64,000 bases of DNA, from positions 21,789 to 85,788 of the forward strand of contig CAAGHO010000049.1 of NCBI GenBank assembly GCA_900769695.1. Direction: 5' to 3'. The notes below the pieces were generated by a model. The model made no database searches, was not told the DNA's origin, and saw only the letters and a list, made by a program, of their open reading frames with translations. Source of the stretch: Bacilli bacterium (lineage in GTDB: Bacteria; Bacillota_I; Bacilli_A; RF39; UBA660). The first letter of the stretch is position 1. Each line of letters opens with the position of its first letter. The position numbers were made by a program, and so were the translations under genes. This document shows positions 17,106-25,072 of this stretch, piece by piece.

Positions 17106-17276
17106 ATGGACATTTTAGAAAAAGAAATCTATGTGGTTTATGGTACTGAAAATATTGCAGGAGAAGCAATGCAAGTAATTGAAAAAGTGTTTAGAAATAA
17201 AGAAAACGCTAAGAAGTATTGTGAAGAACACAAGGATAAGAATTGTTCTTATGACGTTTGGAAACTTGATGATTGA
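17106..17276 (+). CDS. Small acidic protein
   Basis: 56 residues: MDILEKEIYVVYGTENIAGE, then a helix (VIEKVFRNKENAKKYCEEH) and DVWKLDD. This layout, a short strand, a helix with KENAKKYC and a final strand, is common in phage and clostridial proteins of about 60 residues. AGCAGGT precedes the start. Last gene before the terminator of this cluster. Confidence 0.6.
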   Translation: MDILEKEIYVVYGTENIAGEAMQVIEKVFRNKENAKKYCEEHKDKNCSYDVWKLDD

Positions 17277-17303
17277 TTAAATGAATAATTGAATATTAAA
17301 TAG

Positions 17304-17334
17304 CCCTCCGGCAATAAGTCGGAGGGTTTGTTTT
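17304..17334 (+). terminator. Terminator of the small + cluster
   Basis: CCCTCCG (17304-17310) pairs with CGGAGGG (17320-17326), then TTTGTTTT. Confidence 0.9.
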
Positions 17335-17414
17335 ATATGATTGTTGAAAATGTGAATTTAAACTTTATTCTGATACGGTTACTAATCAGTAGAACTATGG
17401 TAACAGGTGTTTGG

Positions 17415-17942
17415 TTAGTTTGGTTGATAAAGTGTTAGGGTGTGAGTTGAGAAGGTTTGTTTTACATCTATTACTCGTTGGTTAGAACTTCCTCTATAGT
17501 ATAAATTACTATCTTTTTTATCATATTCAAATCTTCCATCTACAAAAACATCACAAGAAGCTACTAATTCATATCTTAAATAATCAATTTCATTATAAGA
17601 AGATGCTTCATAAATTTCTTCCCAAGTATAACCAGACCACAACCATATTTTTTTACCAAGTTTATGTGTTCTTTTACATAATTGAATAAGTTGTTCTAAT
17701 CCTTCTTTATTTTGGCATAAAGGATCACCGCCTAGTATTTCAAGGCTATAAATATAATCTTTGTTAAGTAATGATAAAATAATATTTTCAGTATTAGAAG
17801 TATATGGTTTACCATAATTAAAATCTTGCTGTTCTTTATTAAAGCATTGTGGACAAGCGAATTTGCATCCACTAACCCATAAACTTACTGAAAATTTTGG
17901 TGAGTTGCTTATATCCATTTCTCTTATTTGAGCATAATTCAT
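17415..17942 (-). CDS. nrdG: Anaerobic ribonucleotide reductase activating protein (radical SAM)
   Basis: 175 residues. SGCKFACPQCFN (about residues 30-41) holds the CX3CX2C iron-sulphur motif; LEILGGDPL is the SAM-contact strand. NrdG generates the 5'-deoxyadenosyl radical that oxidises the C-terminal glycine of NrdD. The ATG follows AGGAGAAATAATT and starts 2 bases after the nrdD stop, so both are made from one mRNA once the nrdD intron is removed. Usual NrdG length is 155-180. Confidence 0.92.
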   Translation of the reverse strand: MNYAQIREMDISNSPKFSVSLWVSGCKFACPQCFNKEQQDFNYGKPYTSNTENIILSLLNKDYIYSLEILGGDPLCQNKEGLEQLIQLCKRTHKLGKKIWLWSGYTWEEIYEASSYNEIDYLRYELVASCDVFVDGRFEYDKKDSNLYYRGSSNQRVIDVKQTFSTHTLTLYQPN

Positions 17943-17944
17943 AA

Positions 17945-18046
17945 TTATTTCTCCTGTTCCTCTTTGTATAAATGGTTATCAATATGAACATATCTTTCTT
18001 TTATTTCTTGTGTGCGTCCTTGATTCCAGTAATTATTCCCTATATA
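17945..18046 (-). CDS. nrdD: nrdD exon 2 (glycyl-radical loop C-terminus)
   Basis: 33 codons plus stop, reading YIGNNYWNQGRTQEIKERYV and on to EEQEK. Joined to exon 1 (ends RRTCG) it restores RTCGYIG, the invariant C-terminal motif of class III reductases. The exon begins after the intron's terminal G at 18047. It has no start codon of its own, which is why it is easily missed. The stop lies 2 bases before nrdG. Confidence 0.9.
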   Translation of the reverse strand, partial: YIGNNYWNQGRTQEIKERYVHIDNHLYKEEQEK

Positions 18047-18951
18047 CCTTTATACCCTCGGTTTCCCGATATTTATTAGGGGAGTGGACTATGCCTTTCA
18101 TTCCTCATACATTAATATAGCTTGTTAAGGCAATGATGATTATTATAGTCTCTGCACCTTTTTATTGACTAAATTTTGAATTTCTTTTTTTCTACTTTCC
18201 AAAATTTGTGGCTCTGATTTTGGATAAGCAAATTCTTTAAATAAAATTTGTTCCGCATACCAACGTGCATATTTAGCTTCTTCTTCGTAATTAAAACTAC
18301 CTAAATGTATTTGTTTTTGATTAATTTTAATTTTTGCAATCCATTTTTTGTTTATAAAATAATAACCTTTATATTTTACATTCATTTGATTTGTGCTTTT
18401 ATCGGTAATTCTTAAATTACACTTTCTATTATCCAATCTATTACCGTTAATATGGTCTACCATTGTATCTGTATCTAAAATTCTACGATGCATAAATTCA
18501 TTTGTATTAGAATTATTTATTGCATATCCATTACAATTTTTCCTCCACTTTATATTTTGTACCTTTTTTATATCGGTTTTATCTATTATTGCTTTATCTA
18601 TTATATTATAAAATTTATCATATAAATAAATATAAGCAATTTCTCCTTGTACAACAATTTCATTTTTATCACGTTGATTTCTTGGTGAATTATCTCTAAA
18701 ATATCCAAATTTCTTAAATTGAGAATAGTGTTTACAACAAACTGTTTTACCGTCTGCGGTTAATTTTTTTCGCCACATTTTACCGCAAACTTCACATTTA
18801 TGCTCTAACAATATTAATTTATTCCTTTCTTTTTTAATTTTATGTTATATTTTAGTCAATAAACTTGGCTCAAAATTGCCATGCTTTTTATAAATAAAAA
18901 GTTTAGGTTTCCTTTGAGTTTCAATCATTTTACTGCGGCAATATTAGGTTT
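18047..18951 (-). mobile_element. Group I intron in nrdD, 905 nt
   Basis: Read on the minus strand, the 5' exon ends in TGCGGT and the intron carries GCCGCA (18939-18934), which pairs with it to form P1 with the diagnostic U-G at the splice site. The last intron base is G (18047). Near the 3' end, GACTATA (about 18144-18150) and ATAGTCC (about 18088-18094) can form P7. An HNH gene fills most of the intron. Splicing joins RRTCG to YIG in frame. The insertion is directly after the glycine expected to carry the radical. Confidence 0.9.
18143..18811 (-). CDS. Intron-encoded HNH homing endonuclease with AP2 domain
   Basis: 222 residues. N-terminal zinc knuckle (CEVCGKMW...CCKHY), then an HNH core with MHRRIL, VDHINGNRLDNRKCNLR, and a C-terminal AP2-type DNA-binding module (KGYYFINKKWIAKIKINQK, LGSFNYEEEAKYARW). 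Such enzymes cut intronless alleles of the host gene and so spread the intron. Located wholly within the nrdD intron, in the same direction. Confidence 0.88.
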   Translation of the reverse strand: MLEHKCEVCGKMWRKKLTADGKTVCCKHYSQFKKFGYFRDNSPRNQRDKNEIVVQGEIAYIYLYDKFYNIIDKAIIDKTDIKKVQNIKWRKNCNGYAINNSNTNEFMHRRILDTDTMVDHINGNRLDNRKCNLRITDKSTNQMNVKYKGYYFINKKWIAKIKINQKQIHLGSFNYEEEAKYARWYAEQILFKEFAYPKSEPQILESRKKEIQNLVNKKVQRL

Positions 18952-21039
18952 ACCGCACGTTCTTCGACTTACCCTCATTTTATCATGGTCTTTATTGCCA
19001 CAAATAGGGCATTGCCAATCAAGAGTACCGTTTTCATCTATAATCTTCATTTCCACTTCATTGCCACATGCTTGACAATAATCAGATTTAATGTTCAATT
19101 CTGCGTACATAATATTTTCATACATAAATTGTAAAATTTGTAATACTGCTTCAATATTGTGGGAAAGATTAGCACTTTCACAATAACTAATCATGCCGCC
19201 CGGACTTAATTTTTGAAATTCACTTTCAATTTTTAACTTTTCAAAAGGATTTATTTCTTCAAATACTGGAATATGATAGCTGTTTGTAATATAATTTCTG
19301 TCAGTAATTCCTTTAATTTCACCAAATTCTCTTTTTAAGGCTTTAGCTAATTTATAAGTAGTTGCTTCTAAAGGAGTACCATATAAACTATATGAAATGT
19401 TTTCATTTTCTTTCCATTTATTACACTTTTCGTTTAAAAATTTCATTACTTTTATTCCAAATTCTTTACCAACACCATTATCAAAATGTGAATGACCTGT
19501 CATATATTTTACACATTCATAAAGTCCTGCATAACCTAATGATACAGTAGCGTAACCACCAAACATTAAATCCCCTATCTTTTGGTCTGAATTTAATCTG
19601 CCAAATGCACCGTATTTCCATAAAATAGGAGCAACATTTACAGAAGTTTCTTTTATTCTATCTACAGAAATTTTTAATGCTTTATGACAAAGTTCGGTAT
19701 ATTTATCTAATTCTTCCCAGAATTTTTCAAAATTACCATTAGACATTAATGCAATATAAGGTAAAGAAATAGTGCAAACACCACAATTATATCTGCCATA
19801 ATATTTAGGATTACCAAAATTATCAATAAAAGGTGTTAAGAAACTTCTACACCCCATGCATGGATACACATTGCCTTTACCATTTTTATCAATCTTTTGT
19901 TCCAACATGACTTTTTCGCTTATGTAGTCTGGAACCATTCTTTTAGCTGTGCATTGAGCCGCTAATTTAGTAAGCCACCAGTATTCGCTATCCTCTGTAA
20001 TATTTTTCTTTTCAAGACAATAAATTAATTTAGGAAACGCCTGCGTAACATAATGTCCTGTTTCATCTTTCATGCCTTTAATTCTTTGTAATAAGAACTC
20101 TTTAATTAGCATTGCTATTTCTTTCGTGTATTCTGGATTTTCATTTAGATACATAAATACCGTGATAAAAGGTGCTTGACCATTAGTGTTAGTCATGCTA
20201 TTAATTTGATAATTAAATGTTTGTACAGCGTCTTGGATTTCTTTTTCTAAATCTTCTTGGGCAAATTGTAAAACTTGTTCGTAAGATAAGTTTCTCTTTT
20301 TATATTTTTCAATATAATAATTATAACTATCTCTTACAAACGGTGCTAAATGAGTTAGAGTAATTGTACAACCTCCATATTGGCTACTACTAACTGCCGT
20401 AATAATTTGAGTACAGATTGTAGTTGCTGTTAATAAGCGATGAGGTTTTTCAATACTAACCCCATTAATAACAGTACCATTTTGTAACATATCTTCAAGA
20501 TTAATTAGACAACAATTCGTCAAAGTTTTTTGAGCCATATAATCCATATCATGTTTATGAATGATACCTTTGTCATGTGCTTTAATAACATCTTTAGGGA
20601 AAATAAAACGCCTTGCAATATCCGTACTTGTGATACCTGCAATATAATCTCTTTGCACAGTAACTATTTTAGCGTTTTTATTTGAATTTTCTGTATTCCA
20701 ATAATCAGAATTTCCTTCAAGTAATTCTTTAATATCTTTATCTGTGGTATTGCTTTCTCTCACCAGTTCTCTTTTATATCTGTATCTGATATATGCTCTA
20801 GCAACTTGTTTTTCACCACTATCCATAAGTAAATTTTCAACTCTGTTTTGGATTTCTTCTACAGATATTTCATCTTTTAATTCTCTATATTCAGTTTCAA
20901 TTTCATCTGCAATATAATCACAAATAGAATTACCTTTATTATTGATTTCATTTTTAACTTCTATCCATGCTTTTTTTACAGCTTTTCTTATTTTACTTTT
21001 TTCAAACTTTACTTTTTGACCGTTTCGTTTAATTACCAT
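18952..21039 (-). CDS. nrdD: Anaerobic (class III) ribonucleoside-triphosphate reductase, exon 1
   Basis: 696 codons; with exon 2 the protein has 729 residues, the usual NrdD size. Residues 1-90 form an ATP-cone (VIKRNGQKVKFEKSKIRKAV). The catalytic barrel includes PCMGCRSFL. Near the end is a zinc site, CQACG...CPICG, and the exon stops at RRTCG. The enzyme reduces NTPs to dNTPs without oxygen, using a glycyl radical made by NrdG, so it supplies the phage replisome in an anaerobic host. Translation past 18952 into the intron would give a short non-native tail ending at 18925. Confidence 0.93.
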
Positions 21040-21176
21040 TTCACAAAGACCTCACTTTCTATTTTGCAATAGGTTATCAAGCATTACAACCATGCTAACT
21101 CCTATTTAATCTACTTATACGATAACTTTATCATTTGTGAATCTGGAACGCTTGTACTAAGTGTTACCACAAAACT

Positions 21177-21228
21177 AAAACGTGCCTAATCGGATTTTAA
21201 ATAAAACCACTAGATTTAGGCACGTTTT
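21177..21228 (-). promoter_or_regulatory. 5' hairpin of the nrdD leader
   Basis: AAAACGTGCCTAA (21177-21189) is exactly complementary to TTAGGCACGTTTT (21216-21228), a 13-bp stem at the very 5' end of the nrdDG transcript. About 140 nt of leader follow before the ATG. It may stabilise the mRNA or act as a control element. Confidence 0.6.
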
Positions 21229-21229
21229 T

Positions 21230-21259
21230 ATTATAGCATACTATATGTTGAGTTGTCAA
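21230..21259 (-). promoter_or_regulatory. Consensus promoter of nrdDG
   Basis: Minus strand TTGACA (21259-21254), 18-nt spacer, TATAAT (21235-21230), both hexamers perfect. Confidence 0.85.
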
Positions 21260-21732
21260 GAGTTATCTACATCTTCTTCGATATTCTCTCTATCTAACTC
21301 CCTAGCTTTTTCCATTAAATTACTTATCTCGTCTTGTGAATAATGCGGTTCTTCTTTAATAAGACTTTTTAAAATATTTCTAGCAGTAACTAATTGTTGA
21401 TAACTACTACCGAAGTTGTTTTTATCAATATATAAATCAAAATGCCAATAATAATCTTTTCTATTACAACGTTCTCTTTGAAATTTAGAATTTTTGCTAT
21501 TTCTGTAAATATTACAAAATACTTGAATAATAAGCCTTTCTTTTTTTATATTGCAAAAATTAACTGAAATAGTATTATATTCCGACTGCATAAGTGATGG
21601 TATTATTGTAAGTATATCATTAAATATAAGTTTTGCAAATTTATCATGTGATAAATTATATTCTTCTGGCTCTAAATTGTCCTTACGCTTATCCCATACT
21701 TTGATTATCCAATTTTTAATTCTCTCTAACAT
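21256..21732 (-). CDS. Hypothetical protein
   Basis: 159 residues from the ATG at 21732, which has AAAGGAG upstream; it overlaps the end of the previous gene by 17 bases. Starts MLERIKNWIIKVWDKRKDNL, has a central beta region and a helical, acidic C-terminus. Its last bases overlap the nrdD promoter. It belongs to the operon headed by the RecD-like helicase. No family recognised. Confidence 0.6.
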   Translation of the reverse strand: MLERIKNWIIKVWDKRKDNLEPEEYNLSHDKFAKLIFNDILTIIPSLMQSEYNTISVNFCNIKKERLIIQVFCNIYRNSKNSKFQRERCNRKDYYWHFDLYIDKNNFGSSYQQLVTARNILKSLIKEEPHYSQDEISNLMEKARELDRENIEEDVDNS

Positions 21733-22021
21733 TATTTTTCTCCTTTTCTGCACTAACTTCTTCCTCTGAAAGTTTAATGAAATTTAATGGTAATCTGCCT
21801 TTAACTTTTGCAATGCCTTTAATATTTAACCACGCTTTTGCTATATAATTATTTAAAGACAAGTTATCTTGATTGAGTTTTCTTAAATATTCGTTATCAC
21901 AGTATATATAGTTATCACTTTCACTATATACTTCATAATATTCTCCCTTACGCCAAATTAATGTAAGGGGATTCTGTTCATCTTCGTAAATATTACAGAA
22001 TGTTTTAATATAATATTTCAT
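21716..22021 (-). CDS. Hypothetical protein
   Basis: 101 residues, MKYYIKTFCNIYEDEQNPLT. Overlaps both neighbours by a few bases, a sign of translational coupling. Contains aromatic strands (RKGEYYEVYSESDNYIYCDN) and a highly charged C-terminus. No known domain. Confidence 0.6.
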   Translation of the reverse strand: MKYYIKTFCNIYEDEQNPLTLIWRKGEYYEVYSESDNYIYCDNEYLRKLNQDNLSLNNYIAKAWLNIKGIAKVKGRLPLNFIKLSEEEVSAEKEKNNVREN

Positions 22022-22347
22022 AACAGTTCTTCAACCTTTCTAACAAGGACGATTTTACAAACAGCAAGTGTGTTTGTATCATAGCAACTGTAAATCTGGT
22101 TCCAAACATTTTCATTGTTTTCAAATTTTTCGTTCCAAAAATCTTTAGCAATCTGTTTTGTTGAAAAAAGTTTAACATTGTGTAAACATACATCTTCTGT
22201 TCTTTTTCTAAAGAAATAATTATATTCGTTACTACTTTTTTTACTTCCGTCTTTTCTTGACCAAATATTAGAAGTCATTTCTTCTGTAAGGTAATAAATT
22301 TTACCTTGTTTATCTTTAATAGTAATAGCATATGACCTTTCAAACAT
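22018..22347 (-). CDS. Hypothetical protein
   Basis: 109 residues from the ATG at 22347, preceded by GAAAGGAAGTG; an earlier in-frame ATG at 22383 has no such site and lies inside the helicase gene. MFERSYAITIKDKQGKIYYL suggests a beta hairpin; the rest is mixed. Overlaps the next gene by 4 bases. Function unknown. Confidence 0.6.
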   Translation of the reverse strand: MFERSYAITIKDKQGKIYYLTEEMTSNIWSRKDGSKKSSNEYNYFFRKRTEDVCLHNVKLFSTKQIAKDFWNEKFENNENVWNQIYSCYDTNTLAVCKIVLVRKVEELL

Positions 22348-22366
22348 ATTATCACTTCCTTTCAAT

Positions 22367-24727
22367 TTAATCCCAATCATCAAAATCTAAATCTAAGCTA
22401 TCATCTTCATCTTCGTAATCTTCTTCATCTTCCGTATCAGAAACGTCTGTACTGTCTGTTACTGAGTTGTAATCCTCTGAAATTTTCTTGTAACCGTCAA
22501 GTAAAAGGTCTTTCAACTGTGTCTGTCTATTTTCGTTTCCATCAATAGGTATACAACGATTAACAAGCCCAATATCAGCAATATGAGTTACTTCTTTACT
22601 TGCTCTTGAAACACCAGTATAAAGCAAATTGTTATTATAACTCTTTTCATGGCAAGTTTCCGTAAGTAAGATGATATGTGGACACTGCGAACCTTGATAT
22701 TTATGAATAGTTCCACAATATCCAAGCACAAGATTCTGAGCCAAAGAATAATCAAATACTACCATATCTTCATTGAACTGAATTATAATATTGTTAAATT
22801 GGTCGATTTCGAGCACTTTTCCAATATCACCGTTAAATACCGCAATCGTTTTCGTGATAAGTGTAGTATCGTTATTACCCTCGTCTAACATTTCTTTATA
22901 GCCCTCATAAGTAGGAACAGAATAATTATTCTTAGTGTTCATCACTATATCACCTTTTCTAAAAGTGATTGTTACTTTGCTGTACTGCCTTGTAACACTA
23001 CGTTCATTTGCTTTAGATGGATTGATAGCCGACTGTATTATATTGTTAAGATTGTAAGTGCCAAGTTCTTTAACATTCCATGGAGTAATAACAGCAATGT
23101 CAATAGGTTTGATACCTTTGTTGATTTTTTCAACATAAATATCTACAATCTGTTCTGGTGTACCATCAGCTTTGATTAAAGTGTAGTCTTTATTTGCGCC
23201 AAGAGTATTAATGAGTTTATCTGGGTTAAGCTGTGTAGTATAGAGTTTTTTATCATAGATGTCAGATGCAACCGCTGATAAACCACCCTGCCCATAACGG
23301 AATACTTTAGTAAGTTTTACTACTGGAATTAATTCACTTTCAATTAAATCTCTTAATACACAACCTAATCCAATAGAAGGTAACTGGTGGTCATCACCAA
23401 TGAATACTACTCTTGTCTTATTGTTGGTACATGCTTTTATAATCATACTCATATGGTCTAAGGAAAGCATTGAACTTTCATCTAATAGAATTACATCACT
23501 TTCAATCTCATTTGTTAAGCAACGCTTATGAATAGTATAAGCCATTCTATGTGTTTGTTCAGCCATTCTTTGACTAGCCCTGCCGGTCGGAGCCAGACAT
23601 GTATAAGATATATTGGCATCATCTAACATATCCAATAAAGCTATAATAGAACTTGTTTTTCCTGAGCCTGCCCGTGAGACTAACATTAATACATTGTATA
23701 AGCAAAACTGATGTAGCAATTCACTCTGTTCTTCTGTCAATTCACCATCTTTAATCTTTTTATATCTTTCCCAAGGTAAATCTAACTCTTTATTATTCTT
23801 AATCTTATCTAAAATGAAATTAGCAATATTATTTTCAGCTATATATGTTTCTGCTTTTGCGATACGTTTGCTTTCATCATCATACCAGATAAGCGGACTA
23901 TTAACACAAATATCCTTAATATGTTTAATACAATCTTTATCTATTTCAGCACAATACATAGCCATAGTATTTGCGTCCATATAAGTATTATTATCCTCTT
24001 CATTAAGATTGAGAATGTGTAGTGCCAAATGTTCAATCCTATCATTTGTTTCTTTTAATTCTGGACGAATCTCCATAAGCATTTTATCCACTGTTGGAAA
24101 ACTCCTATGTAAATTGTCCATAAATACTTTATAAGGGTATTTCTGAATATTTTCGTCCACATGCTCTACGGTACCGTAAAGGTTATCTAATTCTTGACAG
24201 TCCTTAATAGTCAGCTTGTACTGCTTGTTATTGGCTAGTATATAGTAGTATTTGAAACGTGTGTTGATTTCTCTAATATAACAATTCATACGGTATTCTT
24301 TAATGTTTTTCAATTTAGATAAATCAATCTCATTTGCTTTACCATTGATAATCATAGAAATGAAATTAGGATAAACCGAAAGTAATGTATCAGCTTGTTT
24401 TTCTGTGGTGAATTTTGTAAGAATTTCCTTAGACTGTTCAACTGGCATATGGTCTAAGTCATTCATCATTTCATAGTCAGCAACTTTATCTACTGTGTAT
24501 TGAACACCAAATCTAGGGTGAGTAGTTTCTTTAAGGTCTAAAGTATATTCTTCACCTTCATTAAGGAAAGGTAAATCACCAGAAATAGTAAAGTTACCAT
24601 ATTTGTTTAATACAATTTTATCTTCATCTTTGTTGTCTGTTAAAATACAACCAAATGTACGGAAATTATTAGAAGCGTAAATTTGTCTAATAATTTTACA
24701 TTTGACATTTTTAATGATATTCTCCAT
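22367..24727 (-). CDS. RecD-like SF1B DNA helicase
   Basis: 786 residues. Motif I is SRAGSGKTSS (about residue 353), motif II LLDESSM, motif III FIGDDHQLPS, motif V/VI region GTIHKYQGSQ and LYTGVSRA. An N-terminal region of about 300 residues with an OB-like fold and helices precedes the motor, as in RecD2. The last 40 residues are almost all D and E. Predicted 5'-3' helicase, with a role in replication restart or recombination. First gene of its operon. Confidence 0.88.
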   Translation of the reverse strand: MENIIKNVKCKIIRQIYASNNFRTFGCILTDNKDEDKIVLNKYGNFTISGDLPFLNEGEEYTLDLKETTHPRFGVQYTVDKVADYEMMNDLDHMPVEQSKEILTKFTTEKQADTLLSVYPNFISMIINGKANEIDLSKLKNIKEYRMNCYIREINTRFKYYYILANNKQYKLTIKDCQELDNLYGTVEHVDENIQKYPYKVFMDNLHRSFPTVDKMLMEIRPELKETNDRIEHLALHILNLNEEDNNTYMDANTMAMYCAEIDKDCIKHIKDICVNSPLIWYDDESKRIAKAETYIAENNIANFILDKIKNNKELDLPWERYKKIKDGELTEEQSELLHQFCLYNVLMLVSRAGSGKTSSIIALLDMLDDANISYTCLAPTGRASQRMAEQTHRMAYTIHKRCLTNEIESDVILLDESSMLSLDHMSMIIKACTNNKTRVVFIGDDHQLPSIGLGCVLRDLIESELIPVVKLTKVFRYGQGGLSAVASDIYDKKLYTTQLNPDKLINTLGANKDYTLIKADGTPEQIVDIYVEKINKGIKPIDIAVITPWNVKELGTYNLNNIIQSAINPSKANERSVTRQYSKVTITFRKGDIVMNTKNNYSVPTYEGYKEMLDEGNNDTTLITKTIAVFNGDIGKVLEIDQFNNIIIQFNEDMVVFDYSLAQNLVLGYCGTIHKYQGSQCPHIILLTETCHEKSYNNNLLYTGVSRASKEVTHIADIGLVNRCIPIDGNENRQTQLKDLLLDGYKKISEDYNSVTDSTDVSDTEDEEDYEDEDDSLDLDFDDWD

Positions 24728-24777
24728 AATGTTTTCTCCTTACTTAAATTTGATAATACTATCTCAACTCTAGGAAA

Positions 24778-24806
24778 ATTATAGCATAATTCAAGCATTT
24801 TGTCAA
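24778..24806 (-). promoter_or_regulatory. Consensus promoter of the helicase operon
   Basis: Minus strand TTGACA (24806-24801), 17 nt, TATAAT (24783-24778), with TGC just before the -10. Confidence 0.85.
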
Positions 24807-24829
24807 TAGAAAATAAAGAAAAGAGAGAA

Positions 24830-25072
24830 CTAAATCTCTCTTTTCTTTTTGATTTTTCTTAATTTCTTTGTAGTTTTAATAACCTTTTTCTTACGGTATG
24901 GATTACCATATTCATTAGTAAAGTTTTCACACCTAGGGGTTTTCCTTGCTTCAAAGAAATTAAATGTGAATATACAAGTATCTAATTTGTGGTTTTTATC
25001 ATAGATACAATAGTCACAATCTGAGCAATTTTCTTTTGGATAGATTGGCGGTCTACCTACTGGATTAGGCAT
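24830..25072 (-). CDS. Cys-rich basic small protein
   Basis: 80 residues; its ATG overlaps the dnaE stop (TAATG), so the two are coupled. Starts MPNPVGRPPIYPKENCSDCD and has five cysteines (CSDCDYC, C, RCENF) that could bind zinc, then a strongly basic tail (KKKVIKTTKKLRKIKKKREI). A DNA- or RNA-binding accessory to the polymerase is possible. The GRPP motif resembles an AT-hook. Confidence 0.6.
   Translation of the reverse strand: MPNPVGRPPIYPKENCSDCDYCIYDKNHKLDTCIFTFNFFEARKTPRCENFTNEYGNPYRKKKVIKTTKKLRKIKKKREI

Noticed and set aside
22005..22193. 62-codon minus-strand frame overlapping two genes
   Set aside because: Lies in another frame of the gene at 22018-22347, which has the better start and coupling.
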